DNA of 46,854 nt from RGIG3009 sp045653425 (lineage in GTDB: Bacteria; Bacillota; Clostridia; Oscillospirales; Acutalibacteraceae). Position 1 is the stretch's first letter; the number at the start of each line of letters is the position of its first letter. The position numbers were made by a program, and so were the translations under genes. The notes under the pieces are model-generated. The model searched no databases. It saw nothing but the letters and a program-made list of their open reading frames with translations, and had not been told where the DNA came from. Shown piece by piece: positions 25,190 to 31,515 of the stretch. The stretch spans positions 1-46,854 of the forward strand of contig JAZOLU010000013.1 of the NCBI GenBank assembly GCA_045653425.1, read 5' to 3'.

Positions 25190-25300
25190 CATCAAATAAC
25201 GTTGCCCGCGACCAACGTACACGGAAGATTAGCGGATTAACCCCGCAACAATCCCGGTATTTGGTGCGTCGCGGCCCAAATGCCGGGATTCTTTTTTGAT
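25190..25300 (+). ncRNA. Kissing-loop leader RNA / attenuator, copy 2
   Basis: Hairpin A: GTTG (25201-25204), 8-nt loop CCCGCGAC, CAAC (25213-25216). After exactly 33 nt, with a possible GCGG/CCGC hairpin, comes terminator hairpin B: AATCCCGGTATTTGG pairs with CCAAATGCCGGGATT (15 bp, one wobble), 11-nt loop TGCGTCGCGGC, then C and six T, ending three bases before the ATG at 25301. CCGCGAC of loop A is complementary to GTCGCGG of loop B. It matches the element at 19743 in stem, spacer and loop lengths, while the pairing loops differ in sequence and still pair. Confidence 0.7.
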
Positions 25301-26080
25301 ATGGAAACACGAACGTTTAGAATAGACAATTACATTACCGTTCCCGGGTTCGCAATCGTCGAACTTGGATTGTCCGGGAACGAATTGTTGTGTTATTCGT
25401 TGATATACGGATTTACCCAAGACAAAGAAACCGAATTTCGCGGGTCGTTGAATTACGTTGCATCGGCCTTGAACGTGACGAAACAGAACGCCAAAAAGAT
25501 TATTGACCGATTGATTGACCGGGGATTGATTGAGAAACGCGAAATGTACTTTTCCGGCGTGAAATTTTGCCATTATGTTGCAAACAGATACGGCGTTACT
25601 GAAATAGCAACGGGGCGTTATCAAAACAACAACACGGGCGTTGCTGAAATAGCAACACCCCCCGTTACTAAAACGGCAACGCATATTGATAATAAAGATA
25701 ATTCTATTGATAAGATAGAAGATACCGCCGACGGCGGTTTGTTCCCGACCGAACCCGCGTTTGAAACGGTTACAGTTACCCGGCCGCGCCGGACCGCCGA
25801 ACCGGCCGCGTGTCTGTTCGAAAATTCCCGGTTCGCCGAATACAACGCGTTTGCCGCCGAATTTACGGCCCCGGAATTTGCGGACGTGGATATGGTCTAT
25901 TATTACCACGCCGTCGCGGATTGGTCCGCGCAAAAGGGCAAGAAAATGAAAGATTGGATTGCAACGGCGCGGAATTTCATTCGTGGCGATATGGAAAAGG
26001 GCAAGTTGCACCGTAAAAGCGGGACCGGCCCGGGATTGTCGCCCGATGCGTTGAAATACTTGCAAGATATGGCCGATTAA
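25301..26080 (+). CDS. Replication initiator-like winged-helix protein
   Basis: 259 residues from the ATG at 25301, right after the leader terminator. Residues about 1-90 are a winged-helix domain (LGLSGNELLCYSLIYGF, SALNVTKQNAKKIIDRLIDRGLI) like phage replication initiators and RepA/DnaD-type proteins. A repetitive linker follows (VTEIATG, VAEIATP, VTKTATH: three tandem related units) and then a C-terminal helical domain with WIATARNFIRGDM, typical of helicase-loading partners. First gene of the replication block, apparently controlled by the leader RNA. The phage origin may lie in or near this gene, but no iteron set was found. Confidence 0.7.
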   Translation: METRTFRIDNYITVPGFAIVELGLSGNELLCYSLIYGFTQDKETEFRGSLNYVASALNVTKQNAKKIIDRLIDRGLIEKREMYFSGVKFCHYVANRYGVTEIATGRYQNNNTGVAEIATPPVTKTATHIDNKDNSIDKIEDTADGGLFPTEPAFETVTVTRPRRTAEPAACLFENSRFAEYNAFAAEFTAPEFADVDMVYYYHAVADWSAQKGKKMKDWIATARNFIRGDMEKGKLHRKSGTGPGLSPDALKYLQDMAD

Positions 26081-26083
26081 GCG

Positions 26084-26986
26084 ATGGAACAGAACAACAA
26101 CCAAATTGCCGTCCGGCCGGTACAGAAAACGGCCGTTATGATACGCCGGGAAATGGTCAAGATTCCCGCCGTTATGGGCGCGTTGGGTCCTGTTGAAAAG
26201 GCCGTGTTTCTTGCGTCCACGGCGAAAACCATTGCCGAATACGACGCCGCCGAACTTGCGGCCGAACTTGCAACGGCCTTGAAATGGATTTGCAAAGATG
26301 TTGGGTACAGGTCCCCGGATGAAAGCGACCGCCAATATTTGGTTATCCGGACCGCCGAAATACTGAAACGGTATTACGCCGGGTTGTCGTTAAAGGATTT
26401 CCGGATGGCCTTTGAAATGTCGTTGACCGGCGAATTGGACGATTTCTTGCCGCGTGGGCGCGATGGCCAACCCGACCGGAACCATTACCAACAATTCAAC
26501 GCCGAATACGTGTGCAAGATTCTAAACGCCTACAAAGGCCGTCGGGCGTGGGTATTGAAGAAAGCACACGAAGCGGTCCCGAAAGAGGAACCAAAGCGCG
26601 ACCCGGCCAAAGATAGGTATTACAGGAACGAAACCCGGAAAGGATGTATCAAGGCGTTCGAATCGTTCAAGGAAACCGGCCGTTTGCCCGAAATGTCGCC
26701 AATTGCCGAAATGTTGTATTACGACGAATTGGCCGCCGTGGGCCTTGCGGACAAAATCGAAATTACGTTGGAAGAACAAAAGGTTATATTGCAACGCACA
26801 ATCAACGATTACGCCCGGCGCGGATATGTCGGGGACGTCCGCCGGTTAAAGGAATCGGGAACCGACGACCCGGAATTGGAACACGGTTCGTTTGTGTTGG
26901 CCCGGCGCAAGGCGTTGGCCGCAACATTCCGCCGGATGGCCGAACAGGGAATAAACATTACTGATTACATCAAATTAGAAAAATGA
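26084..26986 (+). CDS. Replication-associated protein, unknown
   Basis: 300 residues, highly helical and charged, 3 bp after the initiator-like gene. No Walker or nuclease motif. Contains RYYAGLSLKDFRMAFEMSLTGE and an Arg/Lys-rich middle. Place beside the initiator suggests a helicase loader or accessory factor. The last residues (ITDYIKLEK) are repeated as ITDYIKFE in the short gap at 27152-27178, which marks an insertion downstream. Stop overlaps the next start (ATGA). Confidence 0.6.
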   Translation: MEQNNNQIAVRPVQKTAVMIRREMVKIPAVMGALGPVEKAVFLASTAKTIAEYDAAELAAELATALKWICKDVGYRSPDESDRQYLVIRTAEILKRYYAGLSLKDFRMAFEMSLTGELDDFLPRGRDGQPDRNHYQQFNAEYVCKILNAYKGRRAWVLKKAHEAVPKEEPKRDPAKDRYYRNETRKGCIKAFESFKETGRLPEMSPIAEMLYYDELAAVGLADKIEITLEEQKVILQRTINDYARRGYVGDVRRLKESGTDDPELEHGSFVLARRKALAATFRRMAEQGINITDYIKLEK

Positions 26987-27171
26987 AAATTAAGATTACA
27001 AGTTTTCGCGGGTATAATCCGGAAGCGTTTGCCAATATAAAGGTTGGCACAATTCACGATGTGGTTCGTAGGGTTGAAGATGGATGGATTGTAAAAGGGT
27101 CGAACAATGCGGATGTTCTTATTTTGGAAGATGAAGCCGAAGAAATTTAAAATAACCGATTACATCAAATT
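26963..27171. repeat. 14-bp direct repeats bracketing a 55-codon gene
   Basis: GATTACATCAAATT occurs at 26963-26976 (end of the 300-residue gene) and again at 27158-27171. The second copy still reads KITDYIKFE then stop in frame, so it looks like the original 3' end of the upstream gene left behind after insertion of the small gene. Confidence 0.6.
26983..27150 (+). CDS. Small inserted protein, unknown
   Basis: 55 residues (MKIKITSFRGYNPEAF start), beta-rich with an acidic C-terminus (ILEDEAEEI). ATGA overlap with the upstream gene. The gene is A+T-richer than its neighbours and is bracketed by duplicated 3'-end sequence of the preceding gene, so it was probably acquired. Pattern GTIHDVVRRVEDGWIVKG suggests a small SH3-like barrel; function unknown. 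Confidence 0.6.
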   Translation: MKIKITSFRGYNPEAFANIKVGTIHDVVRRVEDGWIVKGSNNADVLILEDEAEEI

Positions 27172-27180
27172 TGAATAGAA

Positions 27181-28260
27181 ATGGAAACACACAAATTCCC
27201 GTATGATTGGACGTTAAAAGACGCAAATTTTACGAAAGACAAAGGCAAGGTGTTTTCGTGTTTTGCGTGTGGCGGCGGTTCTACGATGGGTTATAAATTG
27301 GCGGGGTTCGACGTTATTGGATGCAATGAAATTGACCCGCGTATGATGAAAATTTATATCGAAAATCATAACCCGAAATATAGTTATTGCGAAGATATTA
27401 GAACATTCAAATTGCGCGATGATTTGCCGGAAGAATTGTACCAACTTGATATATTGGATGGGTCGCCGCCGTGTTCTTCATTTTCTTCGTCGGGTCGTCG
27501 CGAAAAAGATTGGGGAAAAGAGAAAAAATTTAGAGAAGGACAAACCGAACAGGTTTTGGACACGTTGTTTTTTGATTTTATAGACCTTGCAAAGAAATTA
27601 CAACCAAAAGTTGTTATTGCTGAAAATGTCAAAGGATTAACAACGGGAAGCGCAAAGGAATATATGAAACGGATATATACATCGTTCGAAGATGCGGGCT
27701 ATAACGTTCAACATTTTATATTGGATTCTTCAAAAATGGGCGTACCACAAAAACGAATCCGTGTGTTCTTTCTTTGTGTTCGTAATGATATTTCCCGTAT
27801 TATTGATTGCGGCGGCCTTTTTAATAGCATACCAATAATTGATATGGATTTTAACGAACCGGAAATACTATTTTCGGAAATTGCGGACCATAATGGGCGC
27901 GAAATAACGGCAACCCGTACGTTGGAATGTTGGAAAGAACACATACACGGGGAAACAAATTTGGGTAATGCGGCCGAAAGACTTTACGGAAAAAGGATTT
28001 ATTTTGATTATATCTTAATTGCCGAAGATAAAGTTTGCCCGACATTAACGATTGGCGACCATAATAACCAATTATTGGATGCCGTACCGCGTTATATTAG
28101 TGTTGGGGAACGTGTCCGCGCGTCATCATTTCCGGCCGATTTTAAGGGAAACGAACGCGAAATTGGCTTTTGCACGGGTATGTGTGTTCCACCTGTAATG
28201 ATTGCGCAAATTGCATCAAGAATTTACGAACAATGGTTAAGTAAATTAAAAAATGAATAA
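27181..28260 (+). CDS. DNA (cytosine-5) methyltransferase
   Basis: 359 residues, single-chain C5 methyltransferase using S-adenosylmethionine. Motif I is FSCFACGGGSTMGY (about 25-38, AdoMet binding), motif IV is DGSPPCSSF with catalytic C98, motif VI is AENV (E148), motif VIII is PQKRIRVFF. The target-recognition region lies between about 215 and 290; its specificity cannot be read. No cognate restriction enzyme is adjacent, so it probably protects phage DNA from host restriction. The gene is clearly more A+T-rich and uses different codons from the neighbours, a sign of transfer. Overlaps the next gene by 8 bp. Confidence 0.9.
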   Translation: METHKFPYDWTLKDANFTKDKGKVFSCFACGGGSTMGYKLAGFDVIGCNEIDPRMMKIYIENHNPKYSYCEDIRTFKLRDDLPEELYQLDILDGSPPCSSFSSSGRREKDWGKEKKFREGQTEQVLDTLFFDFIDLAKKLQPKVVIAENVKGLTTGSAKEYMKRIYTSFEDAGYNVQHFILDSSKMGVPQKRIRVFFLCVRNDISRIIDCGGLFNSIPIIDMDFNEPEILFSEIADHNGREITATRTLECWKEHIHGETNLGNAAERLYGKRIYFDYILIAEDKVCPTLTIGDHNNQLLDAVPRYISVGERVRASSFPADFKGNEREIGFCTGMCVPPVMIAQIASRIYEQWLSKLKNE

Positions 28261-28519
28261 AATTGATTGGTCAAAAATAAACGAAATTTGTTTGCCGTGT
28301 CTAAAAAAACCAAGACGGATAATTGGGGCAAAAGCGGTTGTTTTATGCGATTTGAGAAACAACGCGGGCGATGTTATAAAAGCCGGGCAAATCGTCGAAA
28401 TTTGGCAATCGTTCCGTGGTTATGGTATCAAGACAACAAACAAATCCGGGCGAAAAATCCATATTACCCGTGTTTCGCATTATGATATTAGATTTTTGAA
28501 AGATGGAAAACAAGATTAA
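28253..28519 (+). CDS. Small protein with SH3-like pattern, unknown
   Basis: 88 residues, starts inside the end of the methyltransferase gene (8-bp overlap). N-terminal CLPCLKKP, then a beta-rich stretch (AGDVIKAGQIVEIWQSFRGYGIKT) that looks like a small barrel. A+T-rich like the methyltransferase, so the two may have arrived together. Overlaps the resolvase gene by 17 bp. Function unknown. Confidence 0.6.
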   Translation: MNKIDWSKINEICLPCLKKPRRIIGAKAVVLCDLRNNAGDVIKAGQIVEIWQSFRGYGIKTTNKSGRKIHITRVSHYDIRFLKDGKQD

Positions 28520-29063
28520 AATAAATTGCGTAATTGGCATTGACCCGGGCGCGGGCGGCGGAATCGCCGTGTTTGTTCCGGGCCACAATACAAAGGCGTT
28601 AAAGATGCCGAAAGACATTACCGAATTGCGGGATTTCTTCACGTATTACGCCGACAATTTCAAACCGATTGTGTTTTTGGAAAAATTGTCGGTCCGTCCG
28701 GATGATGTTATGGTACAGGGCGACCGGGCCGCGATGGGAAAGTTGTACCGGGTGCAAAAGATGATGGCGAATTTCGAACATCTTAAAGCACTAATCGAAA
28801 CGTCCGGGATTCCGTATGTATTGGTTCATCCTCTTTCGTGGCAAACCAAATTGAAATTGCGGGTTCGTGGCGTTCACGAAGAAAAGGCCGACCGGAAACG
28901 CCGGTACAGGGAAACGGCCGCGCAATTGTACCCGGGCGTCAATGTGACGTTATGGAACGCGGATGCCCTGTTGTTAATGCACTTTGGCCGTTGGGCGTTG
29001 GTCAATGAACCGAAATGGGTAAAGGCAAATTTGCCGGAACGCGAATACCAAAAATTGTTTTGA
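28503..29063 (+). CDS. RuvC-like Holliday-junction resolvase
   Basis: 186 residues. RNase-H-fold landmarks: VIGIDPGAGGGIAV (D14), IVFLEKL (E60) and WNADALLLM (D154), matching RuvC catalytic residues D-E-D. It would resolve branched DNA before packaging or during recombination. The C-terminus ends EYQKLF, a hexapeptide repeated at residues 5-10 of the gene at 29242 through a 19-bp exact direct repeat. Back to phage-typical codon use (TTG-rich) after the A+T-rich methyltransferase block. Confidence 0.85.
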   Translation: MENKIKINCVIGIDPGAGGGIAVFVPGHNTKALKMPKDITELRDFFTYYADNFKPIVFLEKLSVRPDDVMVQGDRAAMGKLYRVQKMMANFEHLKALIETSGIPYVLVHPLSWQTKLKLRVRGVHEEKADRKRRYRETAAQLYPGVNVTLWNADALLLMHFGRWALVNEPKWVKANLPEREYQKLF

Positions 29064-29270
29064 GTATGAAAAACGGAATTACAATAAACGGTGTTGAATA
29101 TAGGGCCATTCGGCATTTGTCTTGTTCTGTTGCTGATGGGTGCAACGAATGCGATTTGTTAAGGAAATGTCAATGTACGATGTCGCCGTGTTTATTGTTT
29201 GTAAAAACCGGATATTGGGTTAATTTCAAAAAGGTAAAGAAATGAGAATAAGCGAATACCAAAAATTGTT
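29041..29270. repeat. 19-bp direct repeats bracketing a Cys-rich small gene
   Basis: GCGAATACCAAAAATTGTT is present at 29041-29059 (end of the resolvase gene) and 29252-29270 (start of the 58-codon gene), in the same reading frame (EYQKLF). The 59-codon Cys-rich gene lies between, suggesting gain by recombination at short homology. Confidence 0.65.
29066..29245 (+). CDS. Small cysteine-rich protein, possibly zinc-binding
   Basis: 59 residues from the ATG at 29066. Six Cys in 25 residues (LSCSVADGCNECDLLRKC, then CTMSPC), likely one or two zinc sites. Bracketed by 19-bp direct repeats, so probably an inserted cassette. ATGA-type junction with the next gene. Function unknown. Confidence 0.6.
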   Translation: MKNGITINGVEYRAIRHLSCSVADGCNECDLLRKCQCTMSPCLLFVKTGYWVNFKKVKK

Positions 29271-29418
29271 CGGTTTGAGGAACAAAGAAACGGGAAAGTT
29301 GATATTGTATTATTGGGCTTCATCCCAAAAGCACAAAGCGATTTTTTCGACCCGGGAAAAAGCGATGGACGCGGCCCGATGGTTTGACAAAGAACCCGAA
29401 ATTGTGGAATTTGAATAA
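29242..29418 (+). CDS. Small protein, unknown
   Basis: 58 residues (MRISEYQKLFGLRNKETGKL start), overlapping the preceding gene by 4 bp and the next by 1 bp (TAATG). Its residues 5-10 repeat the end of the resolvase. The rest reads as a strand-helix fold (LILYYWASSQKHKAIFSTRE, AARWFDKE). Not recognised. Confidence 0.55.
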   Translation: MRISEYQKLFGLRNKETGKLILYYWASSQKHKAIFSTREKAMDAARWFDKEPEIVEFE

Positions 29419-29690
29419 TGGACCGAATCTTTGTTGTCGTAACGCCTGTTTGCCCGCATTACCCCGGGCGCAAGGTAGGTTCGAAAGAGTGTACGCAATG
29501 CGACCATTTCCGGGGCGGAATCGTACAAAATTTCGTTGATTGCGCACACAATCGGCCGGAAATCGAACAGAAAACCCCGAAACCGGCACGGAAAGCCGCC
29601 GAAATAGCACAACCGGCCAAGAAAAGAGGACGGCCAGCGAAAAAGGCCATTTCCAAGCCCGTAAAGACACGCAAAAAGAAAAATGGATAA
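29418..29690 (+). CDS. Zinc-finger protein with AT-hook tail
   Basis: 90 residues. N-terminal Cys/His cluster (VCPHYPGRK, CTQCDHF, DCAHN) fits a small zinc-binding fold; the C-terminal third is Lys/Pro/Ala-rich with KKRGRPAKK, an AT-hook motif that binds the minor groove of A+T-rich DNA. Probably a DNA-binding accessory protein. TAATG start; overlaps the next gene by 8 bp. Confidence 0.65.
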   Translation: MDRIFVVVTPVCPHYPGRKVGSKECTQCDHFRGGIVQNFVDCAHNRPEIEQKTPKPARKAAEIAQPAKKRGRPAKKAISKPVKTRKKKNG

Positions 29691-29913
29691 GTTGTACCAA
29701 GACGGGACGAAATGCCCGCAAATCGAAAATTTGGCAAAAATAACGCCCGAACAGGCGTCCGAATACGTGCGGTTCGTCGCACACGTCCGGCACACGCAAC
29801 GCCGGTATTTCACTTTCCGCAAACCGGAAATCTTGGATGAATCCCGGCGGTTGGAAAAAGAGTTGGACGCGTTGAACGCGCATTTGTTGGACCCGACACC
29901 ACGGTTGTTTTGA
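29683..29913 (+). CDS. Small helical protein, unknown
   Basis: 76 residues, mostly helical (ITPEQASEYVRFVAHVRHTQ, ESRRLEKELDALNAHL). Overlaps the AT-hook gene by 8 bp and ends one base before the MazG-like gene. No family recognised. Confidence 0.6.
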   Translation: MDKLYQDGTKCPQIENLAKITPEQASEYVRFVAHVRHTQRRYFTFRKPEILDESRRLEKELDALNAHLLDPTPRLF

Positions 29914-29914
29914 T

Positions 29915-30241
29915 ATGGAAAAATTAAAACCGTTGACCGTTCCGTTGTTGGCCGTCCATCATTACGGACCGGAACACCAAAAGCGAAAGGCCATTGAAGA
30001 AATGGGCGAATTGATAACCGAATTGGAACGGGAACAGGACGGCCGGACAACCCCGGAAAAAGTTATTACCGAAATTGCCGATGTTCATTTGATGGTTCAG
30101 CAACTGATGGTTATTTACGGGTTGGATACTTGTATGAAAGAGTACGACCGGAAACAACGCCGGTTGTTGCGTCGGATGGATAAGGAAACCCGGGGCGATT
30201 ACAGAAAAGGAAAAGACGATGGAAAATGTAACGATAAATGA
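29915..30241 (+). CDS. MazG-like nucleotide pyrophosphohydrolase
   Basis: 108 residues. KAIEEMGELITELER (E-x2-E) and ITEIADVHLMVQQL (E-x2-D) form the metal-binding helices of the all-alpha NTP pyrophosphatase (MazG) fold. Phage MazG-like enzymes adjust nucleotide or alarmone pools during infection. Length fits a single-domain member. Overlaps the next gene by 23 bp. Confidence 0.75.
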   Translation: MEKLKPLTVPLLAVHHYGPEHQKRKAIEEMGELITELEREQDGRTTPEKVITEIADVHLMVQQLMVIYGLDTCMKEYDRKQRRLLRRMDKETRGDYRKGKDDGKCNDK

Positions 30242-30437
30242 TTTTGTGCAAGCCCGCATCCGGAAACCGGCGGATGGCGGAATACCTTTTATCGAAATCA
30301 AGCGGGCCAAATACAAACATTGGCATATCATCGGATTTCATTTCGAATCGGACCAAGCGTTTAAGCGGGCGTTGGCCGCCGGAACGGTCGTTTGGTTGCC
30401 GAAAATCATTGAACCGCCAACATTGTTTGAAAAATAA
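30219..30437 (+). CDS. Small protein, unknown
   Basis: 72 residues, basic middle (EIKRAKYKHWHIIGFHF) and a C-terminal strand (AGTVVWLPKII). Last gene before promoter P3. Not recognised. Confidence 0.6.
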   Translation: MENVTINDFVQARIRKPADGGIPFIEIKRAKYKHWHIIGFHFESDQAFKRALAAGTVVWLPKIIEPPTLFEK

Positions 30438-30448
30438 ATGAAAAAAGT

Positions 30449-30479
30449 TTTGGTAATTAAAAATAAATACTTACCTTTG
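30449..30479 (+). promoter_or_regulatory. Early promoter P3
   Basis: TTTG at 30449-30452, 19-nt spacer, TACCTTTG at 30472-30479, with the same TTTTGGTAATTA flank as P2. It should drive the 54-codon gene, the tRNAs and probably genes beyond. Confidence 0.8.
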
Positions 30480-30538
30480 TATCGGGTTGAGGTTACAACC
30501 CGACCGCCCGGGCGGGTTCCCGGTAAAGACAACAGGTT
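30480..30538 (+). promoter_or_regulatory. Tandem-hairpin 5' leader, copy 3
   Basis: Hairpin 1: CGGGTTG (30483) with CAACCCG (30496), loop AGGTTA. Hairpin 2: CCGGG (30508) with CCCGG (30519), loop CGGGTT. Followed by an A-rich stretch and GTT-ATG. Confidence 0.65.
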
Positions 30539-30703
30539 ATGAAAACGAAAGTAAGTTTTGACAAATTGGTTTATATGGGCGTAAAAATGGTTTTGGATTG
30601 CACCCCGGTTGGAATGGCCGTTGCGGTCCTTTCTCAAACCAATAAATTAAGCGTCGCGGAAGCGGTACAATTGAAAGCCGCAATTATTGACCAATTGCGA
30701 TAA
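30539..30703 (+). CDS. Small early protein, unknown
   Basis: 54 residues (MKTKVSFDKLVYMGVKMVLD start), amphipathic helices, no Trp, one Cys. Directly behind P3 and its tandem-hairpin leader and 7 bp before the first tRNA, so it shares the tRNA transcript. Not recognised. Confidence 0.65.
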   Translation: MKTKVSFDKLVYMGVKMVLDCTPVGMAVAVLSQTNKLSVAEAVQLKAAIIDQLR

Positions 30704-30710
30704 TACATTT

Positions 30711-30781
30711 TGCGCCGTGGTGTAACGGCAACACCCCGGATTTTGGTTCCGGTAATCCCCGTTCGAATCGGGGCGGCGCAA
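30711..30781 (+). tRNA. tRNA-Gln(TTG)
   Basis: Full cloverleaf: acceptor TGCGCCG/CGGCGCA, D stem GTGT/ACAC, anticodon stem CCGGA/TCCGG with loop TTTTGGT (anticodon TTG), T arm CCCCG-TTCGAAT-CGGGG, discriminator A. No encoded CCA. Reads CAA, the more used Gln codon of this phage. Confidence 0.95.
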
Positions 30782-30790
30782 CAAAGACAT

Positions 30791-30871
30791 ACCCCCGTGG
30801 CGTAATGGTAGCCGCGATTGACTCAAAATCAATTGCCGTATGGCGTGCCGGTTCGATTCCGGCCGGGGGTA
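30791..30871 (+). tRNA. tRNA-Leu(CAA)
   Basis: Class II cloverleaf: acceptor ACCCCCG/CGGGGGT, D stem GCG/CGC, anticodon stem ATTGA/TCAAT with loop CTCAAAA (anticodon CAA), variable arm GCC-GTAT-GGC, T arm GCCGG-TTCGATT-CCGGC, discriminator A. Reads TTG, by far the most used Leu codon here. Confidence 0.95.
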
Positions 30872-30918
30872 CGAAAACGGACCGGGCCGATTCCCGGGAA
30901 CATAAAACCAAATGTCTT

Positions 30919-31374
30919 ATGATGGACACGAAAAGATTTCAAAAGTATTACCAATCCGGGCCGCATTTCCGGATTGAGAACCCGAACCCGTGTTGGGCTG
31001 AAAAACGCGGTTTCAAATGGGACCGTGGCGATTGCGCCATACGTGCGTTGGCCAACGCCATTTCCTGTTCGTGGGTCGAATCGTTCGATTACTTGACCGC
31101 CAAGGCCCGCCGGGATTTCAACGTACCGAATGACGGTCCCGGATTCCGCCGTTGGTTGATTGAGGGCGGCGCGGTATGGACCCATTGCCCGGCCGTTACA
31201 GGCAAAAAGAGAATGACCGCCAAACAGTTTGCGGAAACGCACCCGTCCGGCCGTTATGTCATTACGGTTGCATCCCACGAAACCGCGTGTGTTGATGGCG
31301 TTATTTTGGACGCGTGGAATTGCGGCGAAAAATGCGTGGTTGGTTATTTCGATATGTCGAATTTCAAGTTATAA
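30919..31374 (+). CDS. Papain-fold (C39-like) cysteine peptidase-like protein
   Basis: 151 residues from the ATG at 30919 (a second ATG follows at once); in-frame sequence upstream runs through the tRNA-Leu and is not coding. WDRGDCAIRALANAI (C39), VASHETACVDG (H120) and ILDAWNC (D131) form a Cys-His-Asp arrangement like small C39/papain-fold phage proteins of unknown substrate. No signal peptide. Probably acts in the cytoplasm early in infection. The call rests on the GDC-x-IRA and H...D-x-W landmarks. Confidence 0.6.
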   Translation: MMDTKRFQKYYQSGPHFRIENPNPCWAEKRGFKWDRGDCAIRALANAISCSWVESFDYLTAKARRDFNVPNDGPGFRRWLIEGGAVWTHCPAVTGKKRMTAKQFAETHPSGRYVITVASHETACVDGVILDAWNCGEKCVVGYFDMSNFKL

Positions 31375-31377
31375 TCA

Positions 31378-31470
31378 ATGGATTGTTTCGAAAGTTATAA
31401 ACAAAATCCCACGCGTTGCCGGGATTGTAATAAAATGGATTGTCCATTTTGGAAACCTAATAAGCAATAG
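31378..31470 (+). CDS. Four-cysteine microprotein
   Basis: 30 residues (MDCFESYKQNPTRCRDCNKM start), starting 3 bp after the preceding stop. Four Cys at 3, 14, 17 and 22 could coordinate one zinc. Coding nature is suggested by the clean start-stop frame and Cys spacing, but it is very short. Confidence 0.45.
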   Translation: MDCFESYKQNPTRCRDCNKMDCPFWKPNKQ

Positions 31471-31478
31471 AATAACCC

Positions 31479-31498
31479 GGGGCCGGGAAACCGGCCCC
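31479..31498 (+). promoter_or_regulatory. GNRA-tetraloop hairpin upstream of the SbcC-like gene
   Basis: GGGGCCGG pairs perfectly with CCGGCCCC around a GAAA tetraloop. It is not followed by a T-run, so it is more likely an mRNA stability or translation element than a terminator. It lies 17 bp before the start at 31516. Confidence 0.5.
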
Positions 31499-31515
31499 AC
31501 AAAACAGGCGATACG

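Noticed and set aside
30805..30918. In-frame extension of the 30919 gene upstream
   Set aside because: The extension is the tRNA-Leu sequence itself, so the real start is the ATG at 30919.
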